DNA of 19,058 bases from SXXH01 sp041165735 (lineage in GTDB: Bacteria; Planctomycetota; UBA1135; GCA-002686595): contig JBKDQQ010000112.1 of the NCBI GenBank assembly GCA_046341775.1, positions 1 through 19,058 of the forward strand. The letters run 5' to 3'. The position numbers were made by a program, and so were the translations under genes. Positions 6,900-14,600 of this stretch are shown here, piece by piece. The stretch's first letter is position 1. Each line of letters begins with the position of its first letter. The notes beneath the pieces are model-generated. The model made no database searches and was not told the origin of the DNA. It saw only the letters and a program-made list of their open reading frames with translations.

Positions 6900-8374
6900 T
6901 CCTCCTCCTTCGGGAGGAGGATGCCCGCTGCAAGCAGGTCGAAGGGCCTGCGCAGCGTGGGAACGAGGGTTTGGTCTTCGAGGACCAAGTTCAAACACAG
7001 GATGTCGAGCAGGAGGCGCTTGGTCGCCACTTCCGCCGCAACCCAACGTGCCGTCAGGTCTTGCGCGAGTTCAAACACTTCGACCGCTTGCTCGCCGTCC
7101 TCGGTCTGTCGGGCAGCCTCGCGATGGAGCGTCGCTTGTAGCTCGCGCTCCTGCACGAGAAGGCCCTCGTGGTTCCGCGTGAACGTCGCGTGCTCGATTT
7201 CCTCGCTCAGGTGCAGACGAACGAGTTCATCCTTCTTCCGTTGAACCACCTTCAACTCGCGCATGATCTGTGCGCGACGGCTCTCCGCCTCGACTTGAGT
7301 TCGTCGAGATCGCGACCGCAGAACGCGAACGAACCACTCGCGCACCTCGGTGTCGCTCACGCGCAGCGACTCCAGCATCCTGCAAACTTGGGCGTCGAGG
7401 TCGGCCTCGGTGAGCCGAACGCGCGGATGGTCGGCCTGCTTGTTCACGTTCGCGCAGCGGTAGTAGGCGTACTTGCCCTTCTTGAACTCCCCGGTGATCG
7501 CGCTCCCGCAGTAGCCGCAGCGGATCAGCACGCCTGAGAAGAGGAGGTTGCGCTTCGTGCGCTGGCCCTTCCTGCGTAGACGCTCCTGCACTCGATCGAA
7601 CAGCGCTCGATCGACGAGTGGTTGGATCTTCCCCGGCCACCACTTGCCCTGGTACTTGATCTCGCCGACGTAGATACGGTCGCGGAGAAGCGCGTACAGC
7701 TTGCTGCGTGTGAAGCGAGGGGACTTCTCCGAGAAGTAGATGCCTTCCTGGACGAGTCGATCTGCGAGATCGGGAAACACCGGGATGTTCTCGTCAGCGA
7801 CGAGCGTGAAGATGCGCGCGACCTGGGAACCGCGCAAAACGTGCGGCACAACTCGGCCCCGCATGTCTTCCCCACGGACGTTTTTCAGCCCCCAAGCGGC
7901 ACGTCCAGGCGGCAGGCCCTTCTCGATCACGCGATTGTCGATCGACGCCTTGATCTTCTCCGCAGAGGTCCGGATTACGTGGCGGGCGGCGGCAGCCAGC
8001 ACGGTCAGGACGAGTTCACTGTCCGACGTGGAGTTGTCCACCCCTTCCCTGATCGCCACGGACACCACGTTGTGTCGGTCCTTCAACTCTGCGAGGCGAG
8101 CGAGGTCACTGAGGTTTCGGGTAGCACGATCCACGGCGCTGAACAGGATCTTCGAGATGCGGTTCTTCGGATCGCTTGCGAACCTGAGCGCCTTGTCGAA
8201 CTCCTTGCGCGCTTCACTCCGCTTCGCGGACTCAGCGACACGAAAGACTTCCACGAGTTCCTCACCCTTGAGACTCGTGTACCGCTCGAATGCCGAAACC
8301 TGCACATCGAGGCTATTGCCTTCGAGCGCTTGCTCGCGCGAAGAGACGCGAGCGAATCCGATGGTCCTCAGCAT
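6878..8374 (-). CDS. Large serine recombinase (site-specific integrase)
   Basis: The 498-aa protein would integrate and excise the island. The catalytic domain starts GFARVSSREQ with nucleophile S11, and SAVDRATRNLSD (79-90) matches the second resolvase motif. A recombinase domain follows (about 155-265), then a zinc ribbon with C286, C289 and C307, a coiled coil (about 360-420) and a C-terminal tail. The usual fourth zinc cysteine is not evident; H316 might replace it. ATG 8374 is chosen because it begins the resolvase fold and has GGAG 9 bases upstream; longer in-frame starts add 90 residues of antisense-like sequence. It overlaps the preceding gene by 7 bases (ATGCTGA). The last 14 codons and the TGA lie in the tRNA hairpin and tRNA 3' end. 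Most tRNA-targeting integrases are tyrosine recombinases, so this one is unusual. Confidence 0.95.
   Translation of the reverse strand: MLRTIGFARVSSREQALEGNSLDVQVSAFERYTSLKGEELVEVFRVAESAKRSEARKEFDKALRFASDPKNRISKILFSAVDRATRNLSDLARLAELKDRHNVVSVAIREGVDNSTSDSELVLTVLAAAARHVIRTSAEKIKASIDNRVIEKGLPPGRAAWGLKNVRGEDMRGRVVPHVLRGSQVARIFTLVADENIPVFPDLADRLVQEGIYFSEKSPRFTRSKLYALLRDRIYVGEIKYQGKWWPGKIQPLVDRALFDRVQERLRRKGQRTKRNLLFSGVLIRCGYCGSAITGEFKKGKYAYYRCANVNKQADHPRVRLTEADLDAQVCRMLESLRVSDTEVREWFVRVLRSRSRRTQVEAESRRAQIMRELKVVQRKKDELVRLHLSEEIEHATFTRNHEGLLVQERELQATLHREAARQTEDGEQAVEVFELAQDLTARWVAAEVATKRLLLDILCLNLVLEDQTLVPTLRRPFDLLAAGILLPKEEDGRGERI
6898..6923 (+). terminator. UUCG-loop hairpin at the end of tRNA-Pro
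   Basis: An 11-bp perfect stem, CATCCTCCTCC pairing with GGAGGAGGATG, closes the very stable tetraloop cUUCGg. Its left arm begins in the last two bases of the tRNA CCA. There is no T-run on either side. It would stop or end-process the tRNA transcript, and it also encodes residues 485-493 of the recombinase on the other strand. Confidence 0.65.
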
Positions 8375-8799
8375 GGCCGCGTCTCCAGATTGCCGAGTCG
8401 CGCGACGGGCTCGATCAGAGCGAGCGCCCGCGCCACCGTCAGCTTGTAGGGGAGGACGGGTTGCCACACCGAGAAGGTGTCGCGGAGCAGCTCGCCATCG
8501 ACTTCGGACGGGGCGACTCCGGGCGGAAGACTCCAGTCGAAGCTCGCCTCGACGCGGAGGTACGGCGTACGGATGTCGCCGTCCAGCTCCTCGTACCAAT
8601 CCCGCTCGGGATTCTCCCACTCCAGACCACGCCACACGCGCCACGCGAAGTAAACGAACTCCGGCCGCCCCGCACGCTCGGGGAGCTGGAGACGGGCTTC
8701 AGGCAGGAAGGAGTGACGGAACACGGCCAACTCGTAGCCAGCATTCCGTGCGCGCTGTCGCCACATCCGGCGGACCAACTCGGGACTCGTGCGAACCAT
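8368..8799 (-). CDS. Unknown 143-aa protein of the integration module
   Basis: I do not recognise a family. The soluble product is rich in Trp, Arg and acidic residues (W13, W53, W56, W60, W67, W89 region) with no membrane segment or signal peptide. Its start ATG 8799 has GGAG 7 bases upstream, and that GGAG overlaps the TAG of the upstream ribbon-helix-helix gene. Its TGA overlaps the ATG of the recombinase. It is therefore translationally coupled on both sides and should be made with the recombinase. A recombination directionality factor or accessory factor is a possible role, but this rests on position only. Confidence 0.75.
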   Translation of the reverse strand: MVRTSPELVRRMWRQRARNAGYELAVFRHSFLPEARLQLPERAGRPEFVYFAWRVWRGLEWENPERDWYEELDGDIRTPYLRVEASFDWSLPPGVAPSEVDGELLRDTFSVWQPVLPYKLTVARALALIEPVARLGNLETRPC

Positions 8800-8808
8800 C
8801 GCGCGCTC

Positions 8809-9060
8809 CTACAGCCGCCCCTTGGCGTGCTCGAACAACCCGAGGAGCAGTGCGGAAACGGTCAGACCGTGGCGTTCGGCCACCGCCTTCATGTCCTCGC
8901 GCTGACACTCGCTGACCCGGATGTGCAAGAAGCTCGACTTGGCTGGGCGGGAGCGCAGTGCAGGCGCATGGACGCCCTCCACTGCGCGTGCAAGAGCGGG
9001 GGGCGGCTCCAGAGCCGCGACCGAGAGCGCGGCGGCTACAGTACCCGTTTCTTCCATCAT
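8809..9060 (-). CDS. Ribbon-helix-helix DNA-binding protein
   Basis: The 83-aa product has a disordered Ala/Pro-rich N-terminus and a C-terminal ribbon-helix-helix pattern: strand FLHIRVS (44-50), helix ECQREDMKAVAERHG (51-65), then helix TVSALLLGLFEHAK (67-80). Such proteins dimerise and insert the paired strand into operator DNA; relatives act as CopG-type repressors or relaxosome accessories. Starts at GTG 9066, ATG 9060 or ATG 9057 are possible. None has a Shine-Dalgarno, and the predicted transcription start falls at about 9060-9062, so translation may be leaderless. It is the first gene of a three-gene operon with the 143-aa protein and the recombinase, and probably represses that operon through the repeats at its own start. 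Confidence 0.75.
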   Translation of the reverse strand: MMEETGTVAAALSVAALEPPPALARAVEGVHAPALRSRPAKSSFLHIRVSECQREDMKAVAERHGLTVSALLLGLFEHAKGRL

Positions 9061-9080
9061 GATCACGAAGTGTGATCACG
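9060..9080. promoter_or_regulatory. Tandem TGATCACG operator-like repeats
   Basis: TGATCACG occurs at 9060-9067 and again at 9073-9080, 13 bases apart. The second copy is part of the perfect palindrome GTGATCAC. The copies flank the predicted -10 and cover the start codon of the ribbon-helix-helix gene. Tandem short palindromes are the usual binding targets of such proteins, so autorepression is likely. Confidence 0.6.
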
Positions 9081-9097
9081 TGAGGCGGTCGCGTCAA
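9069..9097 (-). promoter_or_regulatory. Predicted promoter of the integration module
   Basis: On the minus strand TTGACG (9097-9092) is followed after 17 bases by CACACT (9074-9069), a good -35 with a weak -10. It faces the ribbon-helix-helix gene. Apart from this, 9098-9199 shows only a short ACCGC/GCGGT dyad and no gene. Confidence 0.45.
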
Positions 9098-9199
9098 GCC
9101 CCGGCTCGACCGCGAGCGGTTCTTGGGATCAGGAACCCGCTGGGGTGCTCTGCCGCGCGTCCTGACGGCCACTGGGGCGCTCTAGGCGGCGACGGGAGC

Positions 9200-9892
9200 C
9201 TACCGGCAGCTCCCGCAGGGCCGCCCTTTCCATGCCTCGCGCCCCTCGCGTAGGAGCAGTAAGCTCATTCCCAGGGCGGAGACCGGGTCGGCCCACCACC
9301 ACCCAAGTGCGGCGTTCAGGCCGACCCCGCCAAGCGTGATCAGGGACAGCCACCAACACACGGTCGTTTGGAAGGCGTCGGCTTCGAGCGCGCGGCTCCC
9401 TAGCTCCCGTGCGACGCGACGCTTGGCGGCCCCGAGCCACCACATGATCGCGATCGAGACCACGGTCAGGCCGATGCCGATCCAGGTGATTTCCGGGCGT
9501 CGGCCTTCGATGAGACTCTCCGCCGCCTCCCAGGCGATGTATGCGGCGAGCACGAAGAACGACACGCCGACCCATCGCTCAGCCTTGCGGTCGAGGGAGT
9601 GGATCGCGGCGCTCGTGCTCGACCCGTTCTCAGCCCGGAGCCTCCAGACCAAGATGGCCCCGGACAGCGACTCGATGAAACTGTCCACGCCGAAGCCAAG
9701 GAGCGCGACGCTACCCGCCGCCGTGGCCGCCGTCACGGCGACGAGTCCTTCGACGATGTTGTAGCCGACGGTCAGGTACTCCAGCCGTAGGGCACGCGCT
9801 CGCGCGGAAGCCCGAGCCGCCACGTCCGATGGCATCGAGACCGAAGGGACAGCTTCGTTCGATCGGCTGTTCGGCTCGTCCATCGAGTCCAT
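9200..9892 (-). CDS. CDF-type cation efflux transporter
   Basis: The 230-aa inner-membrane protein resembles short cation diffusion facilitators lacking the cytoplasmic C-terminal domain. About five to six hydrophobic segments are visible. GFGVDSFIES (66-75) is the conserved second-helix metal-site region (D70, E74). EADAFQTTVCWWLS (170-183) matches the later metal helix with D172, and WWWADPVSALGM (198-209) carries the family ADP motif. It ends in a small Cys-containing tail, CGSCR. It should export a divalent ion such as Zn, Co or Cd to the periplasm, where the RND system in the same cluster could pass it out. The ATG at 9892 (or 9883) is preferred; longer starts overlap the upstream lipoprotein gene. 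It follows that gene by 7 bases, so they form an operon. Confidence 0.88.
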   Translation of the reverse strand: MDSMDEPNSRSNEAVPSVSMPSDVAARASARARALRLEYLTVGYNIVEGLVAVTAATAAGSVALLGFGVDSFIESLSGAILVWRLRAENGSSTSAAIHSLDRKAERWVGVSFFVLAAYIAWEAAESLIEGRRPEITWIGIGLTVVSIAIMWWLGAAKRRVARELGSRALEADAFQTTVCWWLSLITLGGVGLNAALGWWWADPVSALGMSLLLLREGREAWKGRPCGSCR

Positions 9893-9899
9893 TCCGCGA

Positions 9900-10325
9900 T
9901 CACCGCTCGCCGTGAGGTTCGTCGTGGTGGCGAAGCATGACGGTCGATCCGGCCGGAGGCTGTCCCTCGAAGGTCGCGTCGAACGCCGAATACGACGGCC
10001 CCCGACGAGGACCGCTGCGAAGTCGGAGGCGGTAGCTCGCCTGCCCACTGGCCCACTCCGTGCCGTCGGCTGTCCGCACGACCACGTCAACGTGGCCCGG
10101 TACGGTCGCGCGCGTTCCCTTGGCCCGCACACTCCCATGTACGTGCAGGTCGCCATCGAGATCGAGCAGGCGAGCATGCAGGTCGAGGTCGGCGCACGGC
10201 TCGATGACGACGGACAGTCCGAGCAATGTGTCGGGGGCCGTTCCGTGCGACGCGCAACTCGGTGAGAGAATCGCCGCCGCTAGGAGCAACGCGCAGAAGA
10301 CAGGTTGTGACGGGTGTTTTCGCAT
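9900..10325 (-). CDS. Small exported lipoprotein of the metal cluster
   Basis: The 141-aa product has a lipoprotein-type signal (KHPSQPVFCALLLAAAILSPSC) with a loose lipobox SPSC. The mature part is beta-rich: LHVHGSVR, GHVDVVVRTADG and AGSTVMLRHHDEPHGER, with several His near the end. I recall similar small exported proteins next to Czc-type efflux genes but cannot name a function; periplasmic metal binding or tuning of the pump is a guess. ATG 10325 has GGAA about 8 bases upstream; ATG 10331 is the alternative. A strong hairpin lies 15 bases further upstream. The CDF transporter gene follows directly. Confidence 0.7.
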   Translation of the reverse strand: MRKHPSQPVFCALLLAAAILSPSCASHGTAPDTLLGLSVVIEPCADLDLHARLLDLDGDLHVHGSVRAKGTRATVPGHVDVVVRTADGTEWASGQASYRLRLRSGPRRGPSYSAFDATFEGQPPAGSTVMLRHHDEPHGER

Positions 10326-10346
10326 GGGCATTTCCGTGGAGGTGAC

Positions 10347-10375
10347 GTGGCTGCGCGCGTTCAGCGCGCAGCCAC
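10347..10375. terminator. 12-bp GC-rich hairpin between barrel and lipoprotein genes
   Basis: GTGGCTGCGCGC and GCGCGCAGCCAC form a perfect 12-bp stem with a 5-base loop. There is no T-run on either strand. It sits 15-21 bases before the lipoprotein start codons, so it could end transcription from the barrel gene or shape the lipoprotein leader. The rest of 10376-10485 has no clear gene. Confidence 0.5.
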
Positions 10376-10485
10376 GAGAATAGGAGCACATCGAGTACGA
10401 CAAGCCGATGTCGTAACTCACCGCCGAGAGTCGCGACCGCGAGGCCCAGCGAGTGCCGGTCCCCGACGCGCGTTCGGCCTTCATC

Positions 10486-11025
10486 TCAGAATCGGATCGA
10501 GTACGACACGCCAAGGCTGTAGTGCTCATCGAGATTCGCGATCACAAGCCCGAATAGCTGCCCGCCGTCGAGGCCGTACTCCACGGTGTGGTGCAGGTTG
10601 TGACCGTCCCACAGGTTCGTGGTGCTGATCTGATCGCTCCACGCGATTCGCAGTCCGCCGATGCCCACCAACTCGTCGTCGAACGTGCCGAACGACGCGC
10701 CGACGTACGGGGCGATGGGCAAGCCGGTCCATCGTTCAAGATCCTTCGAGAACGTGCCGTAGATCGCACGCCCGTGCGGCGTGCCGATTCGATCGGAACT
10801 CGTTCCGAAGATCAGCGCGGGCCAGTCCCCTTCTTCGGGGATCGCGAGCCAGTTCGCGATCGGACCTATGTCGGTCGCGATTGGGTTGACCTCCACGCCC
10901 GCCGAGAATCTGGGCGAGAAGCTGTACATCACGGTCGTGCGAAGTTCCGCACGATCCACGTCGATCCCCGGAATCCAGCGAGCGCTGAGAACCCACGGAC
11001 TTTCAATGTTGCCTTCGGCGGTCAC
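10486..11025 (-). CDS. Barrel-like outer-membrane protein, probably with a broken N-terminus
   Basis: The 179-aa open part alternates hydrophobic and polar residues in strands (RTTVMYSFSPRFSAGVEV, PYVGASFGTFDDELVGIGGL, HYSLGVSYSIRF) and ends in Phe, as outer-membrane barrels do. I do not recognise a family. The only start in the open stretch is GTG 11025, with a G-rich run about 7 bases upstream, and it gives no signal peptide. In the same frame further up, ATG 11133 opens a signal-like segment (MILEPIAMLLALPLF), but TGA codons at 11061-11059 and 11052-11050 interrupt the frame. Either the gene is inactivated or it is made without a signal. Its position between efflux genes suggests a metal-linked envelope role. 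Confidence 0.6.
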   Translation of the reverse strand: MTAEGNIESPWVLSARWIPGIDVDRAELRTTVMYSFSPRFSAGVEVNPIATDIGPIANWLAIPEEGDWPALIFGTSSDRIGTPHGRAIYGTFSKDLERWTGLPIAPYVGASFGTFDDELVGIGGLRIAWSDQISTTNLWDGHNLHHTVEYGLDGGQLFGLVIANLDEHYSLGVSYSIRF

Positions 11026-11133
11026 ACGGACCCCCGCACCCTCGCCGGGTCACACGGGTCACGATGGAACGCGCGAGACGGGGTCCTGGAAGAGCGGGAG
11101 GGCGAGAAGCATGGCGATGGGTTCGAGGATCAT
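11026..11133 (-). pseudogene. Detached signal-peptide segment of the barrel gene
   Basis: ATG 11133 starts a 24-codon frame with a hydrophobic core (IAMLLALPLF) and then Gln-Asp, ending at TGA 11061-11059. Two codons later is a second TGA (11052-11050), then open frame into the barrel gene without any frameshift. The two TGA codons belong to a 9-bp in-frame repeat (TGACCCGTG, TGACCCGGC), so one stop mutation plus a small duplication could explain both. Confidence 0.5.
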
Positions 11134-11139
11134 GTGCGT

Positions 11140-11152
11140 AGACACCGTGTCT
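11140..11152. promoter_or_regulatory. Palindromic operator candidate in front of the barrel gene
   Basis: AGACACCGTGTCT is a 13-bp palindrome around a central base. It ends 7 bases before ATG 11133. A 16-nt segment containing it (11137-11152, read on the minus strand) is identical to 18748-18763 at the head of the metal operon. A second dyad, GTCTCG-TGT-CGAGAC (11149-11163), overlaps it. The rest of 11164-11309 has no clear feature. Confidence 0.55.
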
Positions 11153-11309
11153 CGTGTCGAGACGATTGAGGTAGGTCGTGCCGTGCGAAGTGCCCGACAC
11201 GGAGTGAGACCTGGAAGCCGACTGTCCGCCTCGCGACGTGCGTTGGCCGTGTGGCCGAATCACGCGATCGACTGCGGACCGCGCGACGAGTTCTGCCGAA
11301 GCTGGCCGC

Positions 11310-11576
11310 CTACTTCTTCGCGCCGGGCTTGCCATGGTCGTGCCCGTCGCCTTCCTTGTGCTCGCCTTCGGCGTCGAGCGGGCAGTCCTTGCACGTACCG
11401 TGGCCGACGACCCGCAGGCCGTTGCCTTCGCGCACCCAGAGGTGCGCGTTGTCGCCTTCGGCGGTGACGAAATACTCGGGCGCGGACTTCACCGGCTCCG
11501 ACGCACCTTGAGTGGTGAAGAGCGCGGCCGTCGAGGCGAGCGCGAGCCCGCCGAGGATGGAGGTGGAAAGGGTCAT
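11310..11576 (-). CDS. Small exported Cys/His protein
   Basis: The 88-aa product has a Sec signal peptide (LGGLALASTAALF) with probable cleavage near QGA-SE. The mature part has a compact core (EYFVTAEGDNAHLWVRE), then HGTCKDC with C62 and C65, and a charged tail with H73, H79 and H81. A Cys pair plus His-rich tail in an exported protein behind a metal pump suggests periplasmic metal binding. I do not know a named family. ATG 11576 has GGAG 7 bases upstream, a good ribosome site. It lies about 100 bases after czcA with only a weak 5-bp CCGGC/GCCGG hairpin between, so read-through from the czc genes is plausible. Confidence 0.8.
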   Translation of the reverse strand: MTLSTSILGGLALASTAALFTTQGASEPVKSAPEYFVTAEGDNAHLWVREGNGLRVVGHGTCKDCPLDAEGEHKEGDGHDHGKPGAKK

Positions 11577-11678
11577 CGAGGTTCTCCGTGGTTGATGGTG
11601 TCGAGGTGTAGGGCGTCGCGCCTTGGAACCGGCTACACGCCGGAGGTCGATCGCCTGTTCGTGTGATCGAGATGGATG

Positions 11679-14600
11679 TCAGTTCGCTGCGCTGGGTGCC
11701 GCGCCGCGAGGCGGCGCTCCTTCGTCCGGCTCTGCGTCCGCACCGGGACGCTTCGTGTTGTCGCGCGACGCACTCGTCCCCGGAGTGATCGCATGAGCGG
11801 TGGTGTCAATGCCCGGTTCGTCGCCTGCCTCCCAGACCTCGGGCCTCGGGCCTGGGAGTCCGTCGGCGCGCGTTCCGGTGAAGATGCGGTAGAGCGCGGG
11901 CAACACGACGAGCGTGAGCAACGTGCTGGAGATCAGCCCGCCGATGACGACCGTCGCGAGCGGACGCTGCACCTCGGCCCCTGTGCCGGTAGCGATCGCC
12001 ATCGGCACGAATCCGAGCGAGGCCACGAGCGCCGTCATCAAGACGGGCCGCAAGCGTGTGATCGAGCCGTGGATGATCGCGGCTTCGACCGCCTCGCCCT
12101 TCTCGCGCAGTTGGTTGATGAAGATGATCATCACCAAGCCGTTGAGCACGGCGACACCGGACAGCGCGATAAATCCGACGGCGGCCGAGATTGAGAACGG
12201 CATGTCGCGCAGCCACAGCGCCACGACGCCGCCGGTGAGTCCGAGCGGGACGGCTGCGAACACGAGCAGCGAATACTTGAAGCTCTTGAACGTCGCGAAG
12301 AGCAGCAAGAGGATCATCGCGAAGCACACCGGCACAACGATCGAGAGTCGCTGCTTGGCCGCGACCAGATTCTCGAACTGCCCGCCCCACACGAGCCACT
12401 GTCCGGCCGGTAGCGCGAGAGCCCCGATCTTGTCCTGTGCTTCGGTCACGAACGAGCCGAGGTCGCGCCCGCGAACGTTGCACTGCACGACGATGCGCCG
12501 CTTGCCGTTCTCGCGGCTGATCTGGTTGACGCCCTCGGCCACTTCGATGCGAGCGACCGTTCCTAGCGGCACGAATCCTCGCTCCATCGGGGCGCGGGAC
12601 AGTGCCGCTCCGCCATCGTCCGAGAGCGCAGGTAGGCCCGGCTCTTGAGGCTCCTGCTCGCCACGTGGCAGCGGAATGGGGAGCCGATCGAGGATGTCCA
12701 CCTTGCCCCGCAGCGCATCCGGGAGTCGCACCACGAGATCGAAGCGACGGTCGCCCTCGAACACGAGGCCAGCCTCGCGACCGCCCATCGCGACGGCGAC
12801 CACGTCCTGCACATCGGACAGGTTCAGGCCGTAGCGCGCGAGCACGGCGCGATCGGGATCGACTGTCATCACGGGCAGGCCCTCGGTCTGCTCGACCTTG
12901 GCATCGGCGACGCCAGCGATGCTTTGCAGCGTCGCGAGGACCTTGTCCGCCGTCTTCTTCATCGAGGCGAAGTCGTCGCCGTACACCTTCACGGCCACAT
13001 CGCCACGCACACCGGAGATGAGTTCGTTGAACCGCATCTGGATCGGCTGCGTGAACTCGTAGTTGTTGCCCGGCACCGACTGGAGCGTCAGCTCAAGCAG
13101 CTTGATCAACTTGGCCTTGTGACCTTGTGCTGCGAGGGCACCTTCGGCCTCCTCCCCGTGGCCGTGTTCGTCCTCCTCGTGTGCCTCTTTTGTGGGCCGT
13201 GCGGCTTCCAACTCGGCGATGCGGCTGTCGAGTTCCTCTTCCGTGCGCCATTCTTCGCGCGGCTTGAGAATGATGAACGTGTCGGAGACGTTGGGCGGCA
13301 TCGGGTCGGATGCCAACTCCGCCGTGCCGGTCTTCGAGTAGGTGAAAGCGACCTCGGGGAACCTGGCGACGGTGCGCTCCACGTCGTACTGCATCAACTG
13401 CGATTGCGTGATGCCCGTCGAGGGGATGCGCATCGCGTGCATCGCGATGTCCTTCTCATCGAGCGTCGGAACGAACTCCTGGCCGAGGTGTCCGAACAGC
13501 ACGACCGCACCGGCGAACGCGGCGATGGCAGCGCCGACGACGGCGTAGCGCATCTTCACCGCCACCCGAACGACGGGCGCGTACAGAGCCTTCGCCCAGC
13601 GGACGAGGAACATGTCCTTCTCGGTGACACGTCCGCGAATGCAGAGCGCGACCATCGCGGGCACGAACGTGAGCGACAGAATGAAGGCCGCGATCAGCGC
13701 GAAGATGACCGTCAAGGCCATCGGGTGGAACATCTTCCCCTCGACGCCGGAGAGCGCGAGGATCGGGAAGTAGACGGTGATGATGATCGCCTCGCCGAAC
13801 GCGGTCGCTTTGCGGACTTCCTTCGAGGCATCGAAGACGACGTGCAGTCGCTCCTGGAGCGTCAGCAAGCGTCCCTTGTGGTGCTGCTCCTCTGCGAGCC
13901 TGCGGAGACAGTTCTCCACGATGATCACTGCGCCATCGACGATCAGGCCGAAGTCGATCGCACCGAGCGACATTAGGTTCCCGCTCACTCGGCCCTGCAC
14001 CATGCCCGTAGCAGTCATGAGCATCGAGAGCGGGATGGCGAGCGCGCAGATCAGTGCCGCGCGCCAGTTGCCAAGCATGATGAGGAGCACGACGATGACG
14101 AGAATCGCGCCTTCGATGAGGTTCTTCTGAACCGTCGCGATCGTGGCATCGACGAGCTTGGTTCGGTTGAGCACCGTCTTCGCACGGATTCCGTCGGGCA
14201 GCGAGCGCTGGATCTCGCCCATCTTCGCGTCCACGGCAGCCGCGACAGTCCGGCTGTTCGCGCCGATCAGCATCACCGCCGTGCCGACGACTACGTCCTC
14301 GCCGTTCTCGCTCGCCGAGCCCGTGCGCAACTCGCGGCCGACACCGACGCCGTCTAGGCCGACCACATCACGGATATAGATCGGAACGCCGTTACGGGTG
14401 CCGATCACGATGGTCTCGATCTCGTGGATCGACTGGATGCGGCCCGTGGCGCGGACGAGGTACGACTCGCCCTTGTGCTCCACGTACCCCGCGCCGGTGG
14501 AGACGTTGTTCTTCTCCAGCGCCTCGACCACGTCCGCGAAGGTCAGCCCGTACGAGACGAGCTTCATCGGGTCGGGCTGCACGTGGTACTGCTTCACGTA

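Noticed and set aside
8375..8644. 90-residue N-terminal extension of the recombinase
   Set aside because: The added residues are Arg-rich and overlap the coupled upstream gene; the resolvase fold begins at ATG 8374 with its own ribosome site.
9194..9214. GGGAGC/GCTCCC dyad over the stop of the CDF gene as a terminator
   Set aside because: Only a 6-bp stem with a 9-base loop, no T-run, partly within codons; too weak to call.
11050..11061. Two TGA codons as selenocysteine codons
   Set aside because: No convincing SECIS hairpin follows, the gene is a barrel-type protein in a mobile island, and a 9-bp duplication of a stop explains both.
12645..13976. Plus-strand frame of 443 codons inside czcA
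   Set aside because: Antisense of the RND pump; His/Arg/Asp-rich composition comes from the complement of the coding strand.
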